NCBI GenBank assembly: GCA_019633425.1
Contig: WSUB01000111.1
Span: forward strand, 62,001-126,000
DNA from: Tulasnella sp. 424
Lineage: Eukaryota; Basidiomycota; Agaricomycetes; Cantharellales; Tulasnellaceae
Reading direction: 5' to 3'
Length of the DNA: 64,000 nucleotides
Below the pieces are notes generated by a model, which did not search any database, was not told where the DNA came from, and saw only the letters and a program-made list of their open reading frames with translations. The position numbers and the translations under genes were made by a program. This document shows, one piece after another, positions 54,416-64,000 of this stretch. The stretch's first letter is position 1; each line of letters begins with the position of its first letter.

Positions 54416-55916
54416 ATGTCCACCCCGGCGGAGGGTACGTCACGTTACCGGAAGGGAAACAGTACACAGCTCATTTGACGCAATCGAACCATCAATAAAA
54501 AGCAACTCCAGTTCCTGATATAGTTTTCAAAGGAACGGATGGGAACGAATGCGAAGCCTTCATCGTCGCCATACGAGATTTTGCCTTCGCCACTGGACGG
54601 GAAAAAGATCGCCATTGGATGCTGTATTTCGCTGCTACGCGGCTCAGGGGCAAGGCGCTCCGATGGCACGCGCGACTCGATTCGTCCATAAAGGAGGATT
54701 GGGACCTCTTCGTACAGGCTTTGTTTGACCAATACCCTTTAGTTGAGGAGCCTGGCTATGATGAGGTAGCCACTCCCGTGTGGTATGGTCATTGAACAGC
54801 GTCTCATTGCCTCTTGCTAACTCTTTGTCATCCCCCGGTCAAATTGCATTCGTTGCAGGTCTGCCACGACCTTCAGTCCCGGCCCATCCACTGTCGCCCC
54901 CCCCACCCAACCCAGAAGCTGATCGAAACCTTATCGCACAGAAGGTCCCCGCCCCACCCAGTAAGCAAGCAGGACACAAAGAACCTCATCACTCACGTAT
55001 ATCTAATGACCGTCCTCGTACTTCCTTAGCACGTCCATATGATACTTCAAGTACTGGACAGCAAATCGGGCTTCTGCGCATAGTTAACGCTGACGTGGAA
55101 GGGACTTCGGTTCCCCGATACGTTTGGTGGGACCATAATCAGCGAAATGGTACCGGCCAGCTCACTCCTGCAATAACAACAATCAATCGTCACGAGGCCC
55201 TGGTTGTTAGCTTCCTTCCTTCGTCGGAACCCCATACAATTAGCTGCATGGTGAGACAGATTGAGGTCTAGGTCTCGACACTCTACTGAAGGATTAACTG
55301 CATAAACGTAAGAGTCATAACTCAACATATCAAACCCTTACACTTTATTGGCGTCATGGTGTTCCCGAGCTCGAGTACGTGCTTCCAGCTAAAGGATCGG
55401 CTGCGCTTGCCAACACTCGAATCCCTAGATACTTTACCTTGTACACCTATTCCGATGGCTATGGATTCATCACCCCAGCGGCAAATGCTTCCGGATATGT
55501 CAGAAAGGCATGGAACGTTCTAGCAGATGGGACTTTGCAGGCGTCGTTATCATGTCCGTGAGCCATTCGTATGGCGATTCCTTGATTTGGACCGAGAACT
55601 AACTTATATAGCTTGACGTATCTCATTTCTGGTTAAAATCTAGCGTTCTCGCAGAAATCAGCGTATGAGCCATACGAAGAAACTAAATTTACAGCGACGG
55701 AAGTACACGTCAACACCTCTGGGGCGATTATCCATTTCGTCAAACCAGGAGCTCTCCTTGAACAGGATAAGCCGAAATGCAGCCCACACCATCCGTTCGT
55801 TCGAGCTGTGAGTGCTTCGGCTTATAGAAAACGAGAGTCTGTGAGGAAAGACTCTGACCAACCTTCCCGTTCTAATTTGAATTTCATTCCAGCGCATCGT
55901 ATTTGAACCTCTTTAA
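54416..55916 (+). pseudogene. Gag-like domain fusion gene, copy E (single frameshift)
   Basis: Exons 1-2 (54416-54434, 54503-54782) are intact: MSTPAE, ECEAFIVAIRDFAFATG, LRWHARLDSSIKEDWDLF, QALFDQYPLVE. In exon 3 (from 54859) the tract of eight C at 54897-54904 leaves the frame one base short. Read as is, it meets TGA within about six codons; read with the other frame it stays open to exon 7 (QIGLLRIV, PRYVWW, NRHEALVVSFLPSSEPH, KAWNVLADGTLQASLS, TATEVHVNTSG, RIVFEPL). A length error in the C tract would restore an intact gene, so this copy is the least certain of the disrupted ones. It ends in TAA at 55914-55916. Confidence 0.65.
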
Positions 55917-56246
55917 GTGGGTTCAATGAGTTCACTGGATGGGGTTATGATTTTTCTTTGCAACATGTTTCTCATTCCTTTGTTCTTTCTTTTCATGGGT
56001 TGACGGATTACGAGTTGTCGGGCTGGTTCATAAGCGGAAATCTTAGTAGTACGGCCGAGCCTCCTCGTCTTGTCTAATTACGTACCAAGGAAATTGTTCG
56101 CTGCTTGACTACATTCCACTCCTTGTGATCATTACATTGAGACAGATACTCCTTTCTGCGCGCCTAAGACCCAGTGGGGATATTAGTAGTGACGGAATTC
56201 CGAAGGCCGTTTGACCAGCCTACTACAGGTTAGCTTCGTCCCAACT
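55917..56246. other. Left part of the E-F spacer
   Basis: No gene. It matches the left part of the C-D and A-B spacers, for example TGTACG- and TTGAC- blocks near 56090. It continues to the TSD of the inserted element at 56239-56246. Confidence 0.45.
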
Positions 56247-56875
56247 CTGCGGTAGACGGGAAGGCCGTGGAAGAGCTCGTTTTCTACGCCGCCCTCCCCT
56301 CGACGCGACCTCATCACTTTTACCTATCCCTCAATAAAAACAGACACAAATTCATGCAATAAATTATTTACAAGCAATATAGAATCAAATATATGCGTCT
56401 TATATGACATGCAAGATGGTACGGAGTGTTGAGACAAGCCCCGCCGGCGCCCCGGTCACGCGAGTGGGACCAACCCCAGCAAGATGGAGTTATTCTGTCT
56501 CTTGATTAGTTTTAAAAATTCAGTGATGGGTTCCGGGCTGAGCGAGCGGTTTCAGGCGGATACCCTGATACGAATGTCCACCTCGCTCGTAAAAATGGCA
56601 TCACGGTACCCACTCCCTGTGGAACCACTTGGGGATCGAAGGTCGCGTTCCCAACAAGACGTCCGCATACTATGAACAAAAGTCTAGCTGTAACAACCTA
56701 TATTAGTTGAATTTCCCAAACGCAGCCTAAATCTTGATCCGACACACATAAATAGCATTTTAAATTATATATTTGAGGTGGTTTCTAATGGAGGATAAGT
56801 AGAAGTGACAAGGTCACGTCGAAGGGAGGGTCGCGTAGAAAACGAGCCCTTCCACGGCCTTCCCGTCTACCGCAG
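56247..56875. mobile_element. MITE with long inverted repeats and 8-bp target duplication
   Basis: A 629-bp insertion whose ends are inverted copies of about 85 bases. The left end starts CTGCGGTAGACGGGAAGG and the right end finishes CCTTCCCGTCTACCGCAG. They differ at scattered positions. It is flanked by an 8-base direct repeat TCCCAACT (56239-56246 and 56876-56883), and removing it restores a sequence collinear with the homologous spacers in the same array. It has no transposase frame. An 8-bp duplication fits hAT or P-like families; the long inverted repeats are more like Mutator, which usually makes 9 bp. It is a non-autonomous element. Confidence 0.82.
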
Positions 56876-57326
56876 TCCCAACTCTGCTGCTCAAGCATTT
56901 CAGATCCGAAGCTTCACCACGGCCTGTAAGTTCCGTGATAATGTTCTCCGATAGCCCCAAAGAAATTTGAGGTCTTGGTGAGGCCGGGGTCGTCAGAAGA
57001 TCGATCCTTGAAGCTGGGGGGGATCGACTACGAGTCCCATAATACTGCGCTCCTGTATCATTGGATCAAGTAAACGAGAAATAACGCTCTACATGACCGT
57101 TCTCGTCGGGTGAGGGAATGCCAGAATGGTGAATCGGGGTCCAGGAACGGCGGCAGGAATTCAACACCGCTATCTCCGTTTATGGCGATTCTTGGGACCT
57201 CCGGATGCATACACCAGAGATTGGCCTCGTCAACCTACATCCCCGCTCTCCCATATAGTTGGCCAGCGTTGCCAATCTATCTCTGTGCTTCACGCATCCC
57301 TATAAGGAAGGCAAACACAACCGACG
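56876..57326. other. Right part of the E-F spacer
   Basis: Continues the spacer pattern after the MITE: TTTCAGATCCGAAGCTTCACC near 56899, CGTTTATGGCGATTCTTGGGACC near 57177, ending at the start of copy F. No gene. Confidence 0.5.
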
Positions 57327-58767
57327 ATGTCTCGCCCAACGGAAGGTGCGTGAAGTTCGCGGCAAAGTTAGAGTGAAGTCATATTGAAGCATTCGAATTC
57401 GATTCAAAGCGCTCCCTCCGCCTGATATAATCTTCACGGGCGTAGATGGGAATGAATGTGAGGCTTTTGTGGCCGCCATCCGAAATCACGCCTTTGAGAC
57501 CGGACGGGACGAGGACCTTCGCTGGATGCTGCGCTTTGCCACAGCCCGTCTCAGAGGAAAAGCACTCCGGTGGCACGCTCGCCTTGATCCCTCTATTCAA
57601 AGTGATTGGCACCTCTTTATACAAGCGTTGTTCGACCAATATCCCTCGGTTGAAGGGGGCGGTGGGGCTGAGATAGGGACTCCAGTGTGGTATGATCGTC
57701 ATCAAATCGGTTCTAAATATTCTAATATGTGTTCGAAAATTTCATTTCTTATAGGTCCACTACCACCTTTAGTCCCGGCCCGTCCACGGCTACCCTTCCC
57801 ATAAACCCAGAAGCTAATCGAAGCGTTGCTACACGGAGCATCCCGATCTTCCCTAGGGCACAAGCAGGGCCCGAAGAATCGCATGATTCATATGTCACTA
57901 ATGAACACACTTCCTCAACACGACAGTACGATGCATCAAGTACCGCGCGACAAATCGGGATCCTACGTATAATTGACGTGGAAGGGACGACGGTACCCCA
58001 ATACGTATGGTGGGACTATAGCAATAGGTACCTCAATTCGGTGGTGACAACAATCAATCGCCATGAGGCCCCCGTCGTTAGCTTCCTTCCTTCTTCCGCG
58101 CCTCATACTATTGGCTGCTTGGTGAGTCTAAGCAGTACCTATGCACCGGAATTCCGCTAAAATAATCAACGCTGTGAACACAAGAATCCAAAGGCAAAAT
58201 TGAAAACTCTCGTTCTTTCCTGGGCGTATGATCCTAAAACCGAGTTCGTTCCTAGCTAAAGGACCCTCCGAAAGTTGCCAACGCCCTGATATCCCAGATA
58301 CTATGCCGTATACGGTCGTGAAAATGACAGCATCACCACTCCAGAGACGTTCGATTCTGGATATGTTGCCAAAGTATGGAACCTTCTGGCGGATGGGACG
58401 TTGCAGGCAACTGTATCCTGTCCGTTAGCATTCACTCAGTGAAGCCTTCGAACAAAAACTCACATATTTATCCCTTCTTTTGATTGAAATTTAGCATTTT
58501 CGCGAAGTTTAAATGACGGCCGAGGTGAAGAAACAAAATTCACCACCACAGAAGTGCACATTAACACCTCCGGGGACATACGCTTCGTCAAACCTGGTGC
58601 CCTCCTCGAACAGGACAAGCCTAGTAGCAAGGTTCCACACCCGTTCGTTCGAGCAGTGAGTGTTTCAGCTTATACAACATGACGCTCTGCCAGGGAGAAA
58701 TTCCAACCAACCCTCCCTTTCTCTAATTTTGATCCCGTTCCAGCGCATCGTATTCGAACCCCTTTGA
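57327..58767 (+). CDS. Gag-like domain fusion protein, copy F (intact)
   Basis: Seven exons: 57327-57345, 57410-57689, 57755-58121, 58185-58243, 58298-58419, 58495-58655 and 58744-58767 (343 residues, frame closed). The gag part is NECEAFVAAIRNHAFETG, GKALRWHARLDPSIQSDW and QALFDQYPSVE. The C-terminal part is RQIGILRIID, VPQYVWW, NRHEAPVVSFLPSSAPH, AKVWNLLADGTLQ, TTEVHINTSG and RIVFEPL. It keeps the ancestral intron 5 acceptor (TTTAG at 58494), unlike B and D. Splice sites and exon lengths are those of the family. It is the last unit of the array. The function is unknown. Confidence 0.79.
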
Positions 58768-59660
58768 ATAGGTACATCGCAGAATCACTAAGGAATGGTG
58801 TTGACGTTTCCTTCGCTACCTATCTTGCTTTCTGCGTTTCCTTTCTTGCATATTGGTTTGTTAGAGTCTGTGGTGTGGTCACAAGTGGAAATCTCAGTAA
58901 CATGGCGAGCTACGTCGTCGTGTCTTAGCTCAGTACTGGGAGGCGTGTATCTTTTCTCGAAAACCCTTTCACATCGTCTCGCCCGAGACGACTGCTAACC
59001 GTATTGGACACGAGAAGAAATCGTTCATCGCTACCATCATAACCTTACCTCTCCACTCTCACATCACCTCGCGCGCCGCAGTCTTAGCAGCGCTGGCAAT
59101 CGATCAAGAAGTGCTGATAAAGTCCTTAAGGGCCATAACATCTAAGGTACATTTCGGTCATCTTATAAGTGTTTACCGAGCACGGTCCGGATTATTGAAA
59201 CTGATCAGGCCTGTAGTAACTTCACATCTGGCAAACTTCTAGGTCTCTACCATTCCATATAGGGCCTGAAATAGGTCCTCAGTGCCCAGATTGCTTGTGA
59301 TAGATATAACTGAGGGGGGCCTATGGCGAGGCCCTTATGGTAAATTATAATACACTTCGGTTTTGAAGGTACTCTGTAATCGACGGATGTCTTATATCCA
59401 CATGTAGTGACTGACAGTGAATTCCGAGAACGCGCAGCAGATCAGCAAAATATCCAAAAATCAATAGCAAGTATGCGACAAATGAACAAGGAAAAGATAT
59501 ACAATAGACACCATCTAACTAAAGGTATTCCTAAGCTGTGCAAGGATAGCGGTGGCAGTTCCTCCTGCCCCATCATCCACATCATCCGAATATGTACCCA
59601 GAACGTTTCTGAATTATGTATCTTAGTCGGACATGTTCGTTACCAAGATACTGAGCAGAC
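58768..59660. other. Intergenic stretch after the array
   Basis: Starts as the 3' flank shared with the other units (a TTCCTTTC-TTG and GTGGTGTG block) and then loses similarity. No gene supported. Confidence 0.45.
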
Positions 59661-61101
59661 TTACTCTGTCCAAAGGTCTAGAATGAGCCCCGTACGTGCG
59701 GCCATCTCCGGTCGAGTTAAGAGATTCAAGATATTATCGTAGAACGCATAGAGATCAAATTGCCGGAGCTTGAGCTTCCGTCCAAATATAGTATCGGAAC
59801 TAAGAGCAAAGCGGACCTAAAGGAAACGGGGTAAGCAGATGGACCAAATAGGCTAGAACCGGCGCAATAATTACCTGGGTTGCCACGTAAGCTATGGTAG
59901 CAGGGGTGATCCTTGTCATGCCATTGAGAGCGGCATTGCCCGCTCTAGTGGAACGTGAACCGGCTTCCTCATCAACAGAGCTGGGCGATACAAATATATG
60001 CCTCGCTGCCTATGTCACAAGGTTGGGAATCAGTTGTATGCGCAAAGCAGTACGGTATATCGGATCACCTTAAGCAACACGGTTGACTCAAAGAGCCCCT
60101 CAAGAAGATCATCTTCATCGATAATGTAATCGCGATAGAGGAACGGAGGGTAATCGGAGTGCTTGACGGCGACAACTTCGTCTCGGAGCTCCCGTTGAGT
60201 CCTAGTTAGTGCGGGTAAGCTTAGCTACAGCTTAAACAACCAGGAAAAACGAGCACTCACATGTCATCCAACCAGTTCAATGAAGTCGGACAGAGAAGCG
60301 AACCAAGGTATGGGTGATTGAAGCCTCGCCGGGTCTTGGAGGTGCGTGACACGGGAGGGTCGCATATGGGTAGAAAGTCGACAACAGCTTTCTTGAGGCT
60401 CGCGACATCATCGGACCTCGCGTTGGCGGCACCCTTATCTAACTGTGAGGGTATGAGTAGTTGACCTCGGTAGGTGATAATAGAGAACTTACCAAGCGAG
60501 CAGTATCAGCGACCCATTTTTCGTCGGTGAGCTTTCTTTTTGCGCCAGGAAGGCCCTCAAGGATAGTCTTGAAAAGGTCCCATTGAGGGTCGCTAAACCA
60601 AGACGATTAGTTTCAATTTGGCTCAGAGGTGGTAATAAACGTACTTTCTCGGAGGTTCTACCGCCTCTTCCTCGTCACCATCATCACCAAGGTCGTTGAT
60701 TTCTGCGAGGATCTTGATGCCATGGTTGAAAACGAGAGCTGACCTGAATTTCACATTTTGAGTACGAGCTAGATGCTTGCCAAGATGAATGCGAGGATCC
60801 GCTGGCTTCCTAAAGGTCGATTGCACAGTAAAAAGTCAGCTGTGTGGAGTCGCGAATAAAAAACTGGCGCGGTATCCCACCTTTTTGGTTGTGGTTCATC
60901 TTCATCACCGTTTGACTGAGAGCTAGACCGTCGTCGTCGGTCTTCTCCTCCAGGGTAGGGTGTCACGGGTGGGGAGGAAGAGCGAGTTCCGGTAGAAAGA
61001 GTCAAGGAGCCTGAAGAGCGGATGGGAGCCATTGAGGTGGAGAGGGGGAAGGAGGCGGGGGGACTGCTGTGACGGAATGCCCCGTCTGAACGGTCTGACA
61101 T
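59661..61101 (-). CDS. DUF6698-like protein, head-to-head with the transposase
   Basis: Seven exons on the minus strand: 61101-60881, 60809-60645, 60592-60493, 60442-60261, 60201-60069, 60009-59875 and 59816-59661 (363 residues, all junctions GT...AG). Residues about 1-75 are Ser/Pro-rich and disordered (RSSSPPVTPYPGGEDRRRRS). The rest has the conserved blocks of a fungal family I associate with DUF6698: TRRGFNHPYLGSLLCP, PPFLYRDYIIDEDDLLEGLF, HIFVSPSSVDEE, NAALNGMTRITPATIAYVAT and VRFALSS. The function is unknown. The last exon ends RPEMAARTGLILDLWTE, which looks atypical, so the 3' end may be wrong or the gene truncated. It starts 289 bases from the Plavaka start on the other strand. Confidence 0.68.
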
Positions 61102-61390
61102 CAGACTTTTATACTTTTTCCCTTTCCATCTCGCGGGAAACCCCCACGCCTAGAAGGTAAACAAAAAAAAAGAGAGAACCAGGCGCGGATTGGCTGTTGG
61201 TTTACAGTAACGTGATGCTCTTGTGCGTGATGGAGCTTTTCCCAAAAGAGTTAGCACGCCCGCAGCGAAACCGCCCGCTTGCGACGGCAAGACCGACCGA
61301 AAAATTTACGAGCAGACTAGTTGCCAACCTCTTTGTCAACCCACATCCAATGATCTGAGAAGCAGAGTCAGCACCAAAACCAGCAACGAC

Positions 61391-64000
61391 ATGCGAGCGG
61401 ACACTTTCACCTGTGCCTGTAAGGCTCGCTTCACTGTTGACTCCTCCGGATATACAAATCACATCAGCAAGTGTTCAAGATACAAGGACGCTCAAGTTTC
61501 CACTTCACGGAATCTCCTAGAAGCTCTTCAAAGGCGAAAGAAGCGGAAAGCAGAAGCAGTAGAGCAAAGACGGTTTCAGAGTCAGCTGGAGAGTGCATCA
61601 CAGGTAGGCCACAGAATGACACTCATGATTGCGGAATTCTAACTCTGTGCGGCTTTCGAGGTCCATCGACCGGTTTGCTTCGCCCACCCAGTTGCAGACA
61701 CCGCCGATTCGCAGGAAATCCAGCCTGCCCCAACCTCACAAGATGCCAGAGCTTTCCAGACCGACCGACTTGAACGCCGCTCCAGCTGCCTATCCACGCG
61801 CTTTCAACGTTTGCTGCCGGAGATCCAATCCGTGCTGGCACCTAGATGGACCGCAGACAGACTGGATGAGAGTCTTTCACTTGCGACGGTTGGGGGGACA
61901 AGTAGAGCGGCAGAGGAACAGCTGCAGAGTGCCACCAGGGCAGGGAGCGATGACGATCCCGTGGACGGAAGTGAGCAAGCCACATCGACGTTTCAGACAC
62001 TAAGAAACGCGTTTGGCATCTTCCGCACATACCTCAGGAAACCCGCTCGGATCCCCGACCAGGAGGTTGGAGTTGCACAGCTCACCGACGGCATCTGTGA
62101 AGCCAGCGATCCGCCGCTGCCCTCCTTTCAACCCCAAGTCGCTTCCAATCACCCGACCGATCCCCCCTCAGGCCTCGACCTTGCAAAGGATGTTTCCCAG
62201 TCTATCCACCCGTTCCCCAACATCTCAACATTCCGGCTTGCACACTGGTACCATACTTCTGGTATGACGGGCTCACAAGAGAGCCTGTCAAGGTTGGTTA
62301 AGGAGGTCCTGTTATCGGAAGACTTCAAGGCGGATCAGTTGGACAAGCAAAGCGTGGAGAAGTTCGATCGTTTGTTGGACAAGATGGACAAGGAAGAGAG
62401 TGGGAGAGATGCTGTGGGCGTGGCTGAAGGGTCGTCGTGGGATGGGTGGATTGAGGAAGGTGTGAGAATTGAAGTCCCAACCGGCGTCAAGAACTCTCAT
62501 CGACCACGAGGCGAGCGTGCAAGTCACGCATTTGAAGTCAAGGGGCTCCATCGACGCAAGCTTGTCGATGTCATTCAGGCGACTTTCGAATCTCCCGCCG
62601 CGGCCGACTTTCACTTCGATCCGTTTACCACTTCCTGGGAGCTACCAAGCTGGATACCACCCTTTGACGACTGCACCGGCAACACCACCACCACCAGGAT
62701 TCACGATGAGTTGTATACGTCTGATGCGTGGCTTGAGGAGCAAGCCAAGATCGATGCCTTGACAGATGTCCCTGATGATCTTCCTCGGGCCATCGCAGGA
62801 ATGATGTTCTGGTCGGATGCGACGCATCTCACGCAGTTTGGTACAGCGAAGATGTGGCCACTATACTTATACTTTGGGAACCAGTCAAAGATAGCGCGGG
62901 GAAAGCCAAGCTCTCGAGCTAGCCATCATGTTGCATATATACCTTCGGTACGTTAGTTTCTCAAGTCCCAGAGCTGAATATTCATTACCTCGTGCTGTTT
63001 AGCTTCCGGACACCTTCCATGACATTGTGCGAACGTTCAACAAGGGCAAGACCGTCAGTCAAGACCTCCTTCAGCACTGCAAGCGTGAACTCTTTCAAGC
63101 AGTTTGGAATGCTATGATGGATCCAGAGTTTCTTGAGGCATATCGGCACGGGATCGTGGTGCAATGTGGCGATGGGATCACTCGCCGTCTCTTCCCTCGC
63201 ATCTTTACCTACTCTGCCGACTACCCGGAAAAGTATGCTAGTTCATATTCGTTCACTTTTAGGATTCTAACTCCATCTATCTTCAGGGTTCTAATAGCCA
63301 CGATCCGAAACCTAGGAAATTGCCCGTGCCCTCTGTGTTTGGTCCATCGCGACAACATTCACCTTCTCGGCACGACTCAAGACCAACAAACTCGGTCCGA
63401 TCAAGAAAGAATAGATGATGAGGACCGTCGGCGACGGGTAACGCTTGCTCGCAATATCATCTACCAACAAGGCTATGCTCCGGGTAACGAACATAGTGAA
63501 AACTTCCTGAAGAAGGATTCGCTGGTCGCTACTGAAGTAAGTATTGCTATATATACCGTATAAAAATAAGGACTAAGATATGTGTATTTGTCAGAACGCG
63601 TTTTCCGTCAAGCTCGCCGAAACCTTCGGATTCAACTTCTTTACCATCCTTACTGTCGACTTGCTCCATGAGTTTGAGCTCGGCGTTTGGAAAGCTGTTT
63701 TCACCCACCTTGTCCGACTCCTATATGCACTAGGTCAAACCGTCGTCGATCGTTTCAATGAGAGGTATGAAGACGGTCTGCTCTTAATGTCGTCATGTGG
63801 CTGAAATCAACCTGACGTAGGTTCCGGAAAATCGGAAACTTTGGGAGAGCAACAATCCGTAGCTTTGCATTTATGAATGTTACGGACATGAAAAACTGGG
63901 CCGCTCGAACGTATGAGGACTGTCTGCAGGTAAGTTGACATGAACTTGAACTCTACGCATCTCAGTGTGCTCACACACTCATCGCCAGTGCTGTTACTCA
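61391..64000 (+). mobile_element. Plavaka-type DNA transposase gene, 3' end beyond the window
   Basis: Exons 61391-61603, 61661-62947, 63003-63232, 63287-63536, 63595-63764, 63821-63929 and 63989 onward; 757 codons are visible and the frame is open. The intron at 61604-61660 has a good branch site (CTAAC) and ends TTTCGAG. The N-terminus carries a Cys/His cluster (FTCACKARF, SSGYTNHISKCSRY). The middle has conserved blocks of the Plavaka family: FDPFTTSWELPSW, GMMFWSDATHLTQFG, WPLYLYFGNQSK, then CPCPLCLVHRD, DLLHEFELGVWKAVFTHL and FRKIGNFGRATIRSF. No inactivating change is visible in this part. The right terminus and inverted repeats lie outside or were not found. It may be an active element. 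Confidence 0.85.

Larger units (their letters stand above)
44316..58767 (+). repeat. Tandem array of three two-gene units (A-B, C-D, E-F)
   Basis: Six plus-strand gag-like genes alternate between two subfamilies. Members A, C and E start MST; their spacers share the GAGGGCTG and CTGACAATAGGAA-type blocks. Members B, D and F start MSG or MSR; their spacers share a TTTCAGATC-GGAGCTTCAC block and CGTTTACGGCGATTCTTGGG. The start-to-start period is about 4.9-5.5 kb (44316, 49218, 54416 for A/C/E; 46579, 51805, 57327 for B/D/F). This is a duplicated dimer, not six independent duplications. Confidence 0.75.

Noticed and set aside
1..64000. CRISPR arrays, operons, bacterial promoters or rRNA genes
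   Set aside because: No regularly spaced direct repeats or rRNA-like sequence; gene structure with introns is eukaryotic throughout.

Overview
The window looks like a filamentous basidiomycete, most likely an agaricomycete. Genes are cut by many short introns (about 50-75 bases, GTNNGT donors). The content is typical of that group: an expanded F-box family, a kinase-WD40 fusion, a CDC12-type septin, an intronless GPI13 gene, gag-like fusion genes and a Plavaka-type transposase. No genus is claimed. There is one 100-base assembly gap (20752-20851).

Layout. 1-3.4 kb: two tandem F-box genes, the first cut by the window edge. 4.5-5.3 kb: a C2H2 zinc-finger gene with a His-rich tail. 5.3-10.6 kb: gene-poor, with one possible decayed coding stretch. 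10.6-26.1 kb: F-box genes on both strands (10.6, 17.95, 20.0, 22.1 and 24.4 kb), two F-box fragments, a small secreted-protein gene (13.2 kb) and a putative mitochondrial protein gene (14.6-17.2 kb). 26.6-34.6 kb is a housekeeping-like core: kinase-WD40, septin, and GPI ethanolamine-phosphate transferase divergent from the septin. 34.9-58.8 kb is an accessory block built from one gene family, described below, with an F-box gene (39-40.8 kb) and a secreted-protein gene (42.3 kb) embedded in it. 59.7-64 kb: a DUF6698-like gene head-to-head with a Plavaka transposase that runs off the window.

The most unusual content is the 34.9-58.8 kb block. By splicing eight copies by hand I find a seven-exon gene family. 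Exons 1-2 encode a retrotransposon-gag-like domain and exons 3-7 a C-terminal domain I do not recognise. No protease, reverse transcriptase, integrase or zinc knuckle is present. Two copies lie on the minus strand (Y, Z) and six on the plus strand (A-F). The plus copies alternate between two subfamilies, so the array is three copies of a two-gene unit of about 5 kb (A-B, C-D, E-F). In every dimer the first member is broken and the second is intact; Y and Z are also intact. A 629-bp MITE with ~85-bp inverted repeats and an 8-bp target duplication sits in the E-F spacer.

F-box genes would supply substrate receptors for SCF ubiquitin ligases. The gag-like family, the F-box family and the secreted proteins are fast-evolving gene sets; the septin, GPI13 and probably the mitochondrial gene are conserved functions. 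Exon coordinates are from manual reading without alignments or transcripts.
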